Positions 8,795 through 18,813 of a DNA stretch of 64,000 bases are shown here, piece after piece. This stretch comes from an uncultured Slackia sp. GTDB taxonomy: Bacteria > Actinomycetota > Coriobacteriia > Coriobacteriales > Eggerthellaceae. A program made the translations under genes and the position numbers. The notes beneath the pieces are model-generated. The model was not told the origin of the DNA and ran no database searches. It saw only the letters and a list, made by a program, of their open reading frames with translations. Location: contig NZ_CAKTVX010000010.1 in assembly GCF_934630525.1 (NCBI RefSeq), positions 1-64,000 of the forward strand. The letters are read 5' to 3'. Position 1 is the stretch's first letter, and each line of letters starts with the position of its first letter.

Positions 8795-8848
8795 GGCATG
8801 CTCCTAACATATATAGGGAAGCGGACGAGCCGCTCGTTAAACCGCCTG

Positions 8849-9061
8849 TCATTGTAGCGCTATGTTAACCAGGGAAATAAGGCAGAGCGGCATCACGAGC
8901 AAGAAAATAGCAACGGCAGCGACCATATAGGCAAGAAATAAAAGAGGGAAGGCGGTCGCTGCCACAGAAGCCCCATACGAACTCGCGATGCCGCAGGTCC
9001 GACAACGTCCGCACAGGTTTCCAAGCGATTCATGCGTTCTTTCGTCACCCGATAGAAACAC
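8849..9061 (-). CDS. Possible small membrane protein (doubtful)
   Basis: A 70-codon reading frame begins with GTG at 9061, with AGGT six bases upstream, and ends 54 bp before metA. Its C-terminal half is strongly hydrophobic (about residues 32-68) and could form one or two membrane helices; the N-terminal half has four cysteines. I know no homologue and the frame may be chance. If it is not real, 8795-9147 is a divergent promoter region for metA and metY. Confidence 0.25.
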   Translation of the reverse strand: MFLSGDERTHESLGNLCGRCRTCGIASSYGASVAATAFPLLFLAYMVAAVAIFLLVMPLCLISLVNIALQ

Positions 9062-9085
9062 TTAATACCTAAGCGTATTGGGGTT

Positions 9086-9140
9086 TATACTTTTTCGCAC
9101 CATACAATGCGCCGTCGAAGGGCGGCACACCTGAAGGAGG
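9086..9140 (+). promoter_or_regulatory. metY promoter candidates and Shine-Dalgarno
   Basis: TATACT (9086-9091) and TACAAT (9103-9108) are both good -10 hexamers; TTGGGG (9078-9083) is a weak -35 for the second, with 19-bp spacing. AAGGAGG (9134-9140) is a strong ribosome-binding site seven bases before the metY ATG. No SAM riboswitch was recognised. Confidence 0.4.
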
Positions 9141-9147
9141 CAACGCT

Positions 9148-10425
9148 ATGACCGAACTCGGTACTACATGCGTGCAAGGCGGTTACCATCCCGGCGACGC
9201 CGAACCGCGCCAGATCCCCATTTACCAGTCGACCACCTGGAAATATGACACCTCAGAGCACATGGGCAAACTCTTCGACCTAGAAGAGTCGGGCTATTTC
9301 TACAGCCGCCTGCAAAACCCCACATGCGACCTCGTTGCCGCAAAAATCGCCGAAATGGAAGGTGGCGCGGCAGCCATGCTCACAAGCTCTGGCATGGCGG
9401 CAAACTTCTTGGCCATCTTCAATGTCGCCGGCATGGGCGACCACGTGGTGGCGAGCTCGGCCATTTACGGCGGCACGTATAACCTGCTTGCCCATACCAT
9501 GGGCCGCATGGGTCTGAGCTGCACGTTCGTTGCCCCTGACTGCACCGACGAGGAGCTCGAGGCGGCCTTCCAGCCCAACACCAAGCTCGTGTTCGGCGAA
9601 ACGATCGCCAACCCCGCGCTCGCCGTACTCGATATCGAGCGATTCGCAAACGCCGCGCATGCGCATGGCGTGCCGCTCATGATCGACAATACCTTCCCCA
9701 CGCCTGTGAATTGCCGTCCCATCGAATGGGGCGCCGACATCGTGACGCACTCCACCACCAAATACATGGACGGCCACGCAGCCTATCTTGGCGGCGCAAT
9801 TGTTGACGCCGGCAAATTCGACTGGATGGCGCATGCCGATAAATTCCCTGGCCTCACCACGCCCGACGAAAGCTATCACGGCGTAACGTATGCGGAAAAA
9901 TTCGGCCTCGAGGGCGCATTCATCACGAAGGCCACCGCTCAACTGATGCGCGACCTGGGCCCCATGCAGAACCCGCAAGCGGCGTTCTTCCTGAACAGTT
10001 CGCTGGAAAGCCTGCATGTGCGCATGCCTCAGCATTGCAAGAACGGCCTGGCCATGGCGGAATTCCTGAAGAGCCACCCGAAGATTCGCTTCGTAAGCTA
10101 CCCGGGCCTCGAAGGCGACAAGTACTACGACCTGGCGAAAAAATACATGCCGAATGGCACCTGCGGCGTGGTGAGCTTCGGCTTCACCGGCGGACGCGCA
10201 GCAGCCGAGCAGTTCATGAAGAGCCTGAAGCTCGCGCAAATTGCCACGCATGTAGCCGATGCGCGCACGTGCTGCCTGCACCCCGCCAATGCCACGCATC
10301 GCCAAATGAACGATGCCGAGCTCGAGGCGTGCGGCATCAGCCCCGATATGGTGCGTTTGAGCTGCGGCCTTGAAGCGACCGACGACTTGATCGCCGACGT
10401 CGCACAAGCCTTGGACACGATTTAA
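9148..10425 (+). CDS. metY: O-acetylhomoserine sulfhydrylase (aminocarboxypropyltransferase)
   Basis: A PLP enzyme of the Cys/Met metabolism family, 425 residues, the length typical of O-acetylhomoserine (thiol)-lyase. The PLP lysine is K205 in HSTTKYMDGH. SSGMAAN (80-86) is the phosphate-binding loop, and YSRLQNPT (52-59) supplies the tyrosine/arginine from the partner subunit. It forms homocysteine from O-acetylhomoserine and sulfide, or methionine with methanethiol. The ATG at 9148 has an excellent AAGGAGG site. It is divergent from metA, which supplies its substrate. Confidence 0.95.
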   Translation: MTELGTTCVQGGYHPGDAEPRQIPIYQSTTWKYDTSEHMGKLFDLEESGYFYSRLQNPTCDLVAAKIAEMEGGAAAMLTSSGMAANFLAIFNVAGMGDHVVASSAIYGGTYNLLAHTMGRMGLSCTFVAPDCTDEELEAAFQPNTKLVFGETIANPALAVLDIERFANAAHAHGVPLMIDNTFPTPVNCRPIEWGADIVTHSTTKYMDGHAAYLGGAIVDAGKFDWMAHADKFPGLTTPDESYHGVTYAEKFGLEGAFITKATAQLMRDLGPMQNPQAAFFLNSSLESLHVRMPQHCKNGLAMAEFLKSHPKIRFVSYPGLEGDKYYDLAKKYMPNGTCGVVSFGFTGGRAAAEQFMKSLKLAQIATHVADARTCCLHPANATHRQMNDAELEACGISPDMVRLSCGLEATDDLIADVAQALDTI

Positions 10426-10429
10426 TGCA

Positions 10430-10463
10430 GAAAGCGCCGCCGGATGGTTCCAGCGGCGCTTTC
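10430..10463 (+). terminator. Hairpin terminator after metY
   Basis: An 11-bp perfect GC-rich stem GAAAGCGCCGC/GCGGCGCTTTC (10430-10440 with 10453-10463) starts 5 bp after the metY stop codon. The T-tract after it is weak (TTGCTTC). It may also end feoAB transcripts arriving from the other side. Confidence 0.65.
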
Positions 10464-10477
10464 TTGCTTCCCTCCGA

Positions 10478-10626
10478 GGACGGCCTCGGCGGCATGGCCC
10501 GCAAAGGCCACGGCTCGCTACCGTTCGCTTCGCTCACTATGCGCTCGCCTGGCCTCGTTCAGCTTTTATATGAAAAGCAAGTTTGAACTCGGACGACCTT
10601 TGCGGGCCATGCCGCCGAGGCCGTCC
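10478..10626. repeat. Hairpin-family B, copy B1
   Basis: Arms of 30 bp (10478-10507 and 10597-10626) are exact reverse complements and enclose an 89-nt loop. The loop contains the family core CTACCGTTCGCTTCG (from 10518), then CACTATGCG, and ends TTGAACTCGGACG. The same loop, but quite different arms, occurs at 10638-10796, 45154-45302 and 45388-45530. It lies between the convergent metY and feoAB genes. Confidence 0.85.
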
Positions 10627-10637
10627 GCTTCATCATC

Positions 10638-10796
10638 GCGGTTCGGGTGCCGGGCGGGGCGGTCTTCGGGGTCGTCGGTGTTCATTCTTGCTCTTCATTC
10701 CAAAATGAAGCACCGCCAGAGCGGCGCATAGTGAGCCGAAGGCGAACGGTAGCCGACCGTGGCCCCGAAGGTCGCCCCGCCCGGCACCCGAACCGC
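10638..10796. repeat. Hairpin-family B, copy B2 (inverted relative to B1)
   Basis: Arms 10638-10661 and 10773-10796 are 24-bp exact reverse complements, and pairing continues inward for about 12 bp with two mismatches. The loop on the minus strand carries CTACCGTTCGCCTTCGG and later ATGAACACCGACG, matching copy B1. B2 starts 13 bp after the feoAB stop codon in the direction of feoAB transcription. Confidence 0.85.
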
Positions 10797-10808
10797 CCCA
10801 GATCCGCG

Positions 10809-13196
10809 TTACACGATTCCAAACGCCAGGCAGCCAGCGTGGATGCAGAACGCAACCACCCACGCGACGGCGCATTGAGCGACAACGAGCTTCGCCGCCG
10901 TGCGACCGTTCGTTTCTTTTTTCACCGTCGCGATAGCCGCAACGCACGGCGTGTACAACAACGTGAACACGAGGAACGCATATGCCGTCGCAGGCGTGAA
11001 AATCGTGGGCAACAAGCTCACATCGCCGCCAAGCAGCACCGTAAGCGTAGACACGACGCTCTCTTTCGCCATAAAGCCCGTGAGCAAAGCCGTCGATGCG
11101 CGCCAATCGCCAAAACCCAACGGCGCGAACAGGGGCGCGAGTACGCCGCCGATAGCCGCAAGCAAGCTGGAATCGGGCGATTCCGCCACAGACAGGCTTG
11201 CGTCGAACGTTTGCAGGAACCACACGACGAGCGTCGCGATGAACACAACCGTGAACGCCTTCTGAATGAATCCCTTCGCCTTATCCCACACAAGGCGCGC
11301 CACGCTCTTCGCGCTCGGAAGACGATAGTTCGGCAGCTCCATCACGAACGGCACGGGCTCGCCGTGGAATTTCAGCCGCTTCAGCGCGAGCGCATACAGC
11401 ACGCCCACCACCATGCCAAGCAGGTACAACGACAGCACCACCCAGCCGCGCGCAGCGGGCTCGAACAACGCGGCCGCGATGAAGCCGTAAATCGGCAGCT
11501 TCGCCGAACAGCTCATAAACGGCACAAGAAGAATCGTCATTTTGCGGTCGCGCTCGCTCGAGAGGGTGCGCGCCGACATAATGGCCGGAACCGAGCAGCC
11601 AAAGCCCATGAGCATCGGCACAAAGCTGCGCCCCGAAAGGCCCAGGCGGCGCAGCGGCTTGTCCATCACGAACGCCACGCGAGCCATATAGCCCGAGTCT
11701 TCCAAAATCGACAGGAAGAAAAACAGCGTGACGATCGTCGGCAGAAAGCCAATAACGGCGCCCACGCCGCCGCACACGCCATCGGTTACGAGCGAGCACA
11801 ACATGGGCGCCACCTCGGCCGCCGCAAGCGCGTCGCCGATCGCGGCAATCGCCACATCGATGCCCTGTTGGAGCCAATCGGATAAAAACGCGCCGAGCCA
11901 GCTGAATGTCATAAGGAACACGAACGCCATAATCAAAATGAAGCACGGAATGGCCGTGAATCGCCCTGTAAGAATGCGGTCCGCGGCGACCGAGCGCTTA
12001 TGTTCGCGGCTTTCATGCGGGCGCACTACCGTGGTAGCGCACAGTCGCTCGATGAACGAGAACCGCATATTGGCCATCGCGGCCTCGCGATCGAGCCCGC
12101 CTTCGCGTTCGAGCGCGTCTACGAGCTGATTCAACGCGGCATTTTCCGCCGCGGGCAGCGCAAGCGAGCGCTCGATAAGCGAGTCGCCCTCAACCATTTT
12201 CGTCGCGGCGAATCGAAGCGGCAGCCCGGCCTTGCGCGCCGCCGGCTCAAGCACGTGCATGAGCGCGTGAATGCAACGGTGCACCTCACCAAGCGGATCG
12301 CCTTCAGCCGTATCGGCCGGGCAGAAATCGACGCGCTTGGGCACCTCTCGATTCAGCGCAACGTGCATCGCATGATCGACGAGTTCGTCGATGCCTTCGT
12401 TCTTTACCGCGGAAACGGGTACCACGGGAATGCCAAGCGCGGCCTCGAGCTCGTTGATGCGCACCGATCCGCCGTTGGCGCGAAGTTCGTCCATCATGTT
12501 CAGCGCAAGCACCATGGGAATATTGAGCTCCATGAGCTGCAGCGTAAGGTAGAGGTTTCGCTCGATGTTGGTCGCGTCGACGATATTGATAATGGCGGTA
12601 GGTGCATCGTCGATAAGGAAATCACGCGTAACGACTTCCTCATTCGAATACGGCGACAGCGAATATACGCCCGGAAGGTCGACCACGGTCGCCTCGGGAT
12701 GGCGACGCAGCTGGCCTTCTTTTTTGTCGACCGTCACGCCCGGGAAATTGCCCACATGCTGGTTCGCGCCTGTGAGCTGGTTGAAGAGCGTGGTTTTGCC
12801 GCAGTTCTGATTGCCGGCCAAGGCGAACGTTATGGGCTGGCCCTTCGCGATGGGCGCGCCCACATTGCGAACGCCCTCGTCGCCCGCAGCGCCCGCCTCG
12901 CCAATGCCCGGATGCCCAGCGGCAACCACCGGCGCGATGGGCGCGGCGCCATACGAAGGCGCGGGGAGCTCATCGACAGGCGTTATCGCCACCTGCTGGG
13001 CATCGGAAACGCGCAGAGTGAGTTCGTAGCCGCGCAACTCAACTTGCAGAGGGTCGCCCATAGGCGCCACTTTGCGCAATCGCACGCCGACGCCAGGCGT
13101 TAGGCCCATATCGAGCAAATGGCGCCGCAGCTCGCCCGACCCATTGACCTCATCGATTATCGCGCACGCGCCCACCTCGAGCGCATCGAGCGTCAT
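10809..13196 (-). CDS. feoB: FeoA-FeoB fusion, ferrous iron transporter
   Basis: This 795-residue protein joins a FeoA (SH3-like) domain at about 1-75 to a complete FeoB through an Ala/Gly/Pro-rich linker (76-118). The FeoB GTPase carries G1 GNQNCGKTT (128-136), G2 around GNFPGVT and G3 DLPG. The membrane part has the two gate motifs, including GFGCSVPAIM and FMSCSAKLPIYGF, and roughly ten helices. FeoB imports Fe(II) across the cytoplasmic membrane, which suits an anaerobe. I chose ATG at 13196 (AAGG upstream), where FeoA domains normally begin; a GTG about 40 bp upstream with AGGAG nine bases before it is an alternative. No Fur/DtxR box was recognised. Confidence 0.93.
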   Translation of the reverse strand: MTLDALEVGACAIIDEVNGSGELRRHLLDMGLTPGVGVRLRKVAPMGDPLQVELRGYELTLRVSDAQQVAITPVDELPAPSYGAAPIAPVVAAGHPGIGEAGAAGDEGVRNVGAPIAKGQPITFALAGNQNCGKTTLFNQLTGANQHVGNFPGVTVDKKEGQLRRHPEATVVDLPGVYSLSPYSNEEVVTRDFLIDDAPTAIINIVDATNIERNLYLTLQLMELNIPMVLALNMMDELRANGGSVRINELEAALGIPVVPVSAVKNEGIDELVDHAMHVALNREVPKRVDFCPADTAEGDPLGEVHRCIHALMHVLEPAARKAGLPLRFAATKMVEGDSLIERSLALPAAENAALNQLVDALEREGGLDREAAMANMRFSFIERLCATTVVRPHESREHKRSVAADRILTGRFTAIPCFILIMAFVFLMTFSWLGAFLSDWLQQGIDVAIAAIGDALAAAEVAPMLCSLVTDGVCGGVGAVIGFLPTIVTLFFFLSILEDSGYMARVAFVMDKPLRRLGLSGRSFVPMLMGFGCSVPAIMSARTLSSERDRKMTILLVPFMSCSAKLPIYGFIAAALFEPAARGWVVLSLYLLGMVVGVLYALALKRLKFHGEPVPFVMELPNYRLPSAKSVARLVWDKAKGFIQKAFTVVFIATLVVWFLQTFDASLSVAESPDSSLLAAIGGVLAPLFAPLGFGDWRASTALLTGFMAKESVVSTLTVLLGGDVSLLPTIFTPATAYAFLVFTLLYTPCVAAIATVKKETNGRTAAKLVVAQCAVAWVVAFCIHAGCLAFGIV

Positions 13197-13558
13197 GCTC
13201 GCCTTGCCGTTTTCGCCCACGTTCAACATCTCCTGCTTTTCGTTAACGTAGGGTATCTTCACGCACGACAATCGAGTAACGCAAGGGTGACTTGCGGTTT
13301 GTGAAGAGGGTCGGAAAATCCCCAAATTGCGAAGCTGAATCCAGCAGCTTTACGAAGCAGGACAATGACAGCTCGCGCTGCACTCGGACCACCCCCCCCT
13401 TCAGCCACGCAAGCCCTCCCACCCCGCATAATTGCGGGATATGGGAAAGACCGCATCATGGTGTCTCCACATTTGCGCCGTTCGCCGGCGATAAACAACC
13501 GCACACGCATATAATTGCCCGAAACGCTTCGCACCACGCAGGACAGAAAGGGTTGCGC
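13197..13558. other. Divergent feoAB/ldh promoter region
   Basis: This 362-bp stretch has no convincing gene. It holds a C-rich tract (13391-13399), a hairpin CCCGCA-TAAT-TGCGGG (13423-13438) and a perfect -10 hexamer TATAAT (13510-13515) for ldh. I could not find a good -35 for ldh, nor a redox-responsive Rex box. Confidence 0.5.
13510..13515 (+). promoter_or_regulatory. -10 element of ldh
   Basis: TATAAT matches the consensus exactly and lies 43 bp upstream of the ldh ATG. No matching -35 hexamer was found at the normal spacing. Confidence 0.5.
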
Positions 13559-14512
13559 ATGTCCAAACCAATCAATGATCGCAAAGTTGCCATTATCGGA
13601 TGCGGATTCGTGGGCTCGTCGAGCGCATTCGCGCTCATGCAGGGCGGCCTGTTCAGCGAAATCGTGCTCGTCGATGTCGACCGAAACCGCGCCGAAGGCG
13701 AGGCGCTCGACATTAGCCACGGCATGCCGTTCGCCCACCCCTGCAAAATCTACGCGGGCGATTACAACGACATCGACGACGCCGCGATTATCGTGATTAC
13801 CGCCGGCGCGAATCAAAAGCCCGGCGAAACGCGTCTTGACCTGGTCCAAAAGAACGTCGCTATTTTCAAGACGATTATTCCCCAGATTAGCGAGCGCAAT
13901 TATCAGGGCATCATTTTGGTAGTCAGCAACCCGGTCGATATTCTGACGTACGTCACGCTAAAGCTTTCGGGCATGCCGGCAACCCGCGTTCTCGGCAGCG
14001 GCACCGTGCTCGACTCGGCGCGCTTCAAGTACATCCTCGGCGAGCACCTGAGCGTCGACCCGCGCAACGTGCATGCGCGCATCGTGGGCGAGCACGGCGA
14101 TTCCGAGGTCGCCGTATGGTCGACCGCGAACATCTCGGGCATTCCGATTCACGATTTCTGCGAGCTTCGCGGCCACTATGACCACGAAGCGGCCATGAAG
14201 CGCATCGCAGAAGACGTGAAAAACTCCGCATACGAAATCATTGAGAAGAAGCACGCGACGTATTACGGCATCGCCATGACGGTAAAGCGCATTTGCGAGG
14301 CCATTGCGCGCGATGAGAAGACCATCATTCCCGTATCGAATTACCAGAATGGCGAATACGGGCTGGACGACGTGGTGCTTTCCATGCCCGCCATCGTGGG
14401 TCGCGGCGGCGTCGAGTACAAAGTGCCCGCACCGTTCAACGCGCAAGAGCTCGCCCAGCTGCATGAATCGGCGAAAACGATGAAAGAAGTCATCGAAACG
14501 TTGGACCTGTAG
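13559..14512 (+). CDS. ldh: L-lactate dehydrogenase
   Basis: A 317-residue NAD-dependent L-lactate dehydrogenase, interconverting pyruvate and lactate. The Rossmann motif is GCGFVGSS (14-21) with D39 for the ribose. The substrate-specificity loop is GANQKPGETR with glutamine at position 86, which indicates lactate rather than malate dehydrogenase, and R92 as the closing arginine. The catalytic pair D152/H179 lies in LDSARF and GEHGDSE. The ATG at 13559 has AAAGGG six bases upstream. It could dispose of reducing equivalents or use lactate as an electron donor in a respiring anaerobe. Confidence 0.95.
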   Translation: MSKPINDRKVAIIGCGFVGSSSAFALMQGGLFSEIVLVDVDRNRAEGEALDISHGMPFAHPCKIYAGDYNDIDDAAIIVITAGANQKPGETRLDLVQKNVAIFKTIIPQISERNYQGIILVVSNPVDILTYVTLKLSGMPATRVLGSGTVLDSARFKYILGEHLSVDPRNVHARIVGEHGDSEVAVWSTANISGIPIHDFCELRGHYDHEAAMKRIAEDVKNSAYEIIEKKHATYYGIAMTVKRICEAIARDEKTIIPVSNYQNGEYGLDDVVLSMPAIVGRGGVEYKVPAPFNAQELAQLHESAKTMKEVIETLDL

Positions 14513-14521
14513 GCCTTCGTT

Positions 14522-14556
14522 GATGCATGGGGCGGGCCCGTTGCGCCCCATGCATC
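14522..14556 (+). terminator. Strong hairpin after ldh, possible terminator
   Basis: A 13-bp perfect stem GATGCATGGGGCG/CGCCCCATGCATC with a 9-nt loop starts 9 bp after the ldh stop codon. It lacks a T-tract, so it may act as a weak or factor-dependent terminator or as a 3' RNA stabiliser. Confidence 0.5.
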
Positions 14557-14675
14557 CGCCCACCTCACTGCTCGCCTGCCCCACCTGTGAAAACCTCGCG
14601 TTTTCGTTGCAGGCGTTGCCTGTTTGTCAAATCGTCGCAAAGTTTCTTCCAAGCATCTCGCGTATGCTTGGAACC

Positions 14676-15239
14676 ATGATGATTGAAACAATACAGAACG
14701 CAGATTTGTCCATTCTGCACGCCATTCAGGGGGCAGCAAGCCCCACCTTGGACACATTCATGGTCGGCTTTACCACGCTCGGCGAATTTGGCGCTTTATG
14801 GGCGATCGTCGGCGCAATAATGATCGCCTTAAATAAGCACCGAACGTTCGGCATCGCCATTTTCGTAGCGATTGCGCTCGCATTCGTCATTGGCGACATA
14901 GGGCTGAAAAACGTCATAGAACGCCCGAGGCCTTTCCTGGTCGACCCCGTACTCACGACGTCGCTCATATCGCTGCCCGGCAGTTTCTCGTGCCCATCGG
15001 GCCATACGTCATCGTCATTCGCGGCCGCAACCGTGATATGTCTCGCACCACTCGCGCATCGTTGGCTGAAGCCCATTGCGATGGCAGCAGCTGCGGCAAT
15101 CGCGTTCTCGCGCCTGTATTTGGCCGTGCACAACCCCACCGACGTCATTTTCGGCGCGCTGCTCGGCATCGCATGCGGACGCCTCGCCGTTTGCATTGTG
15201 AAAGCAATCGAATCGCGCAGGAAGGGCCGCAAAGCCTAA
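14676..15239 (+). CDS. PAP2-family membrane phosphatase
   Basis: A 187-residue integral membrane phosphatase of the PAP2/undecaprenyl-diphosphatase BcrC type. All three acid-phosphatase motifs are complete: K-x6-RP (K78 to P86), PSGH (107-110) and SR-x5-H (S145, R146, H152). About five or six hydrophobic helices surround them, so the active site faces outside. It may recycle undecaprenyl or phosphatidylglycerol phosphates; murB nearby fits a cell-wall role, but this is inference. The start is uncertain: ATG at 14676 has only a weak GGAA, and ATG at 14664 is an alternative. Confidence 0.85.
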   Translation: MMIETIQNADLSILHAIQGAASPTLDTFMVGFTTLGEFGALWAIVGAIMIALNKHRTFGIAIFVAIALAFVIGDIGLKNVIERPRPFLVDPVLTTSLISLPGSFSCPSGHTSSSFAAATVICLAPLAHRWLKPIAMAAAAAIAFSRLYLAVHNPTDVIFGALLGIACGRLAVCIVKAIESRRKGRKA

Positions 15240-15266
15240 GCAAAGCCAATTCAAAGCCACAGAAAC

Positions 15267-15305
15267 AGAAAGGCGCCGCTCGCAGCAAACGAACGGCGCC
15301 TTTCT
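15267..15305. terminator. Bidirectional terminator between PAP2 gene and murB
   Basis: A 12-bp stem AGAAAGGCGCCG/CGGCGCCTTTCT (15267-15278 with 15294-15305) separates the convergent genes. In the minus direction it is followed by TTTCTG, which suits murB; the plus-side tail is poor in T. Confidence 0.65.
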
Positions 15306-15324
15306 CGCAAGGGGGCTCAATGCA

Positions 15325-16254
15325 TTAAAAGCCCCACATTTTCACTTCAGGTTCAAGCTCAACGCCGAATTCTTCTTTCACGCGCGCTTGCACATCGGCA
15401 ATGAGCTGGCGCACGTCAGCAGCGGTGGCACCCCCGGCATTAACCACGAAGCCTGTGTGCTTTTCCGACACCTGCGCACCGCCGACCTTATAGCCACGCA
15501 AGCCGGCATCTTGAATGAGTTTGCCTGCGAAATAGCCCTCGGGGCGCTTGAAGGTCGAGCCGGCGCTCGGCATTTCAAGCGGCTGCTTTTCTACGCGACG
15601 CGCGTGGAAATCGTCCATGCGCGCCTGAATTTCGACTTGTGCATCGGGCGAAAGCTCGAGCGTGGCTTCAACTACAACATAGCCCGCATCGGCCATCATA
15701 GAATGACGGTAGCCCCATTGCGCCTGGTCACGCGTTACTTCAACGATTTCGCCTTCAGGCGAGACGCACTTCAACGACACGGCCGCCGTAGAGAAATCGC
15801 CCACATAGGCGCCTGCATTCATGATGGCGGCGCCGCCAATGGTTCCCGGAATGCCCTCGGCGAATTCGTAGCCAGCAAGGCCCGCCGCGCACGCAGCTTC
15901 GGCAACCGACAGATTGGTGGCACCCGCCTGAGCAATCACACGATTGCCTTCGACGCGAACCGCATTCAGGTTTTCCGCCAAACGCATCACGACACACACG
16001 AGACCCCCATCGGCAATAAGCAAATCGCTTCCCAAGCCAATGACGCGCATCGGGGCTTCGGCTGCAGCGCATGCGCGAACCGCCTCGGCGACCTGTTCGA
16101 GCGACTGAGGCGACACCATAACGGCCGCAGGACCGCCAATGCGAAACGTGACGTGCGCGGCCATGGGCTCGCCGACGCTCACATTTTCGACACCAACAAT
16201 CTCGCAAAGCGCATCGAGCAGCGCCTGGCTCGGCGTCCATTTCTGTTCGGGCAT
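15325..16254 (-). CDS. murB: UDP-N-acetylenolpyruvoylglucosamine reductase
   Basis: MurB reduces the enolpyruvyl group to lactyl in UDP-MurNAc synthesis, using FAD and NADPH. The 309-residue protein shows the FAD-binding segments TFRIGGPA near the N-terminus and GLGSDLLIADGG, then EFAEGIPGTIGGAAIMNAG. The catalytic serine lies in PSAGSTFKRP and the final glutamate in the PEVKMWGF tail. The short form, without the extra loop of E. coli MurB, is a type II MurB. The start at 16254 has AAGGAGG upstream. Confidence 0.95.
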   Translation of the reverse strand: MPEQKWTPSQALLDALCEIVGVENVSVGEPMAAHVTFRIGGPAAVMVSPQSLEQVAEAVRACAAAEAPMRVIGLGSDLLIADGGLVCVVMRLAENLNAVRVEGNRVIAQAGATNLSVAEAACAAGLAGYEFAEGIPGTIGGAAIMNAGAYVGDFSTAAVSLKCVSPEGEIVEVTRDQAQWGYRHSMMADAGYVVVEATLELSPDAQVEIQARMDDFHARRVEKQPLEMPSAGSTFKRPEGYFAGKLIQDAGLRGYKVGGAQVSEKHTGFVVNAGGATAADVRQLIADVQARVKEEFGVELEPEVKMWGF

Positions 16255-16468
16255 ACGAACCTCCTTGTCGAGGGTGCGTTACTTCTTCTTAGGGCGCGTA
16301 TTCAACGCGCAACCAATCGTTCAATGCTCGCGAACCATTGTAACGGCATTGGCGCAGGCGCGCCGAAGTTCGCCGAAAACGCACCGCCAGACGCCAACCC
16401 GTTAAACGCTACGAGCATTGAGCAGGTTCGAAGCTCAAAGTCTCTCGCAAACTTTTTCGGATTTCTTA

Positions 16469-16498
16469 TTGACACCGCAAAAAGCGCAGCGGTATAGT
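16469..16498 (+). promoter_or_regulatory. Promoter of the riboflavin operon
   Basis: TTGACA (16469-16474) and TATAGT (16493-16498), separated by 18 bp, form a near-consensus housekeeping promoter. It ends 19 bp before the FMN riboswitch. Confidence 0.85.
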
Positions 16499-16516
16499 CC
16501 CTGCCAACGAAATACC

Positions 16517-16625
16517 AATCTTCAGGGCGGGGTGAAATTCCCCACCGGTGGTTACAGCCCACGAACCGCAAGGTTGATTCGGTGAAACTCCGAAGCCGAC
16601 AGTACAGTCTGGATGAAAGAAGATT
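16517..16625 (+). ncRNA. FMN riboswitch (RFN element)
   Basis: The conserved RFN blocks are all present in order: AGGGCGGGGTGAAATTCCCC, then ACCGGTGG with TTACAGCCC, then CGGTGAAACTCC, and CAGTCTGGATG. The outer P1 helix is AATCTTC with GAAGATT. It senses flavin mononucleotide and sits between the promoter and the ribD gene. Confidence 0.97.
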
Positions 16626-16664
16626 GCACCACGCGGCAGCATGCCGCGCACCAGTGCATTTACG

Positions 16665-16696
16665 AGCCCTGAAACGTTCGCGTTTCAGGGCTTTTT
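16665..16696 (+). terminator. Riboswitch-controlled intrinsic terminator
   Basis: A perfect 12-bp stem AGCCCTGAAACG/CGTTTCAGGGCT with a TTCG tetraloop is followed by Ts. Lying 40 nt after the FMN aptamer and about 200 nt before ribD, it is the likely expression platform: FMN binding would favour this terminator. Confidence 0.9.
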
Positions 16697-16899
16697 GCAT
16701 TGGCGGGATTTCGGGAGTTTGGACTCGTGAGAGCCGAGCGTCACCGGGCATCCATCGCCCATCCGCTCCAAACCCACGCGAGTTGATCGGCCGTCGATTT
16801 CGGCATCATGCGCATCAGCGCCCGCACGTCGGAAATCGCAAACCGCAAGCCCCTTCCTTCTGCAAACGCCCTGATACGAGGCATAAGCAGGAGGCAGTC
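16697..16899 (+). other. ribD leader, no gene seen
   Basis: The roughly 200 nt between the riboswitch terminator and the ribD start hold no convincing gene. The last bases are AGGAGG, five bases before the GTG start. Confidence 0.4.
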
Positions 16900-18086
<1,187 letters not shown>

Positions 18087-18102
<16 letters not shown>

Positions 18103-18773
18103 TCGAAACCGTGGGCCGCGTGCGTTCCATCAAACGCGGCGCGGCAAGCTCGGTGCTTTCCATCGAAGCGCCGGCGATTATGCAAGGCGTGCGCATCGGC
18201 GACAGCATCGCTACCAATGGCGTATGCCTCACCGCGACGCGCGTGGACGATGCGGGCTTTTGCGCCGACGTGATGCACGAAACGCTGCAGCGATCGTCGC
18301 TCGGAGCGCTGAGCGCCGGCAGTGCCGTGAACCTCGAGCGCGCCATGCCAGCCAATGGCCGCTTCGGCGGACACATCGTGTCGGGCCACATCGATGGCAC
18401 GGGACGCATCGCCTCCACGCGGCGCGACGACGTTGCCGTGTGGTACGACATCGAGGCGCCCGAGGCCATCACCCGCTACGTCGTTGAGAAGGGCTCCATC
18501 GCCATTGACGGCGTCAGCCTCACCGTGGCACGCGTTTCCGAAAATGGCTTCTCGATTTCGATGATTCCCCACACCGCCGACGTAACCGCGTTTGGACGCA
18601 AACGGGCAGGCGACATCGTGAATTTGGAATGCGACATCATCGGCAAATACGTCGAAAAGCTTCTTTCCCCGGGTCGAGCAAGTCCCGTCGACAAATCGCA
18701 CGCGACCAATCGCGCAGACAAGGCGCAATCGACGCTCACCGCCGACTTCCTTGCAAGCAACGGCTTCTTCTAA
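18087..18773 (+). CDS. ribE: Riboflavin synthase alpha chain
   Basis: Riboflavin synthase dismutates two dimethyl-ribityllumazine molecules into riboflavin. The 228-residue chain shows the usual internal duplication: an N-terminal MFTGLVE start with SIATNGVCLT, and a second barrel containing GSIAIDGVSLT. GHIVSGHIDG lies between them. The last 30 residues are polar and not conserved. Its AAGGAGG site lies within the end of ribD, so the two are translationally coupled. Confidence 0.95.
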
Positions 18774-18813
18774 ACCGCACCACGCCGCCTCGGCATACCG
18801 AAAGGAACCCCTC

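Noticed and set aside
8795..9147. Possible SAM riboswitch between metA and metY
   Set aside because: The position suits one, but none of the S-box, SAM-II or SAM-IV conserved blocks could be found on either strand.
10478..10796. Interpretation of the B1/B2 hairpins as an insertion sequence
   Set aside because: There is no transposase frame inside, and the arms differ between copies, which terminal repeats of one IS would not.
14522..14556. Operator-like palindrome after ldh
   Set aside because: It lies just after a stop codon rather than near a promoter, so a 3'-end hairpin is the simpler reading.
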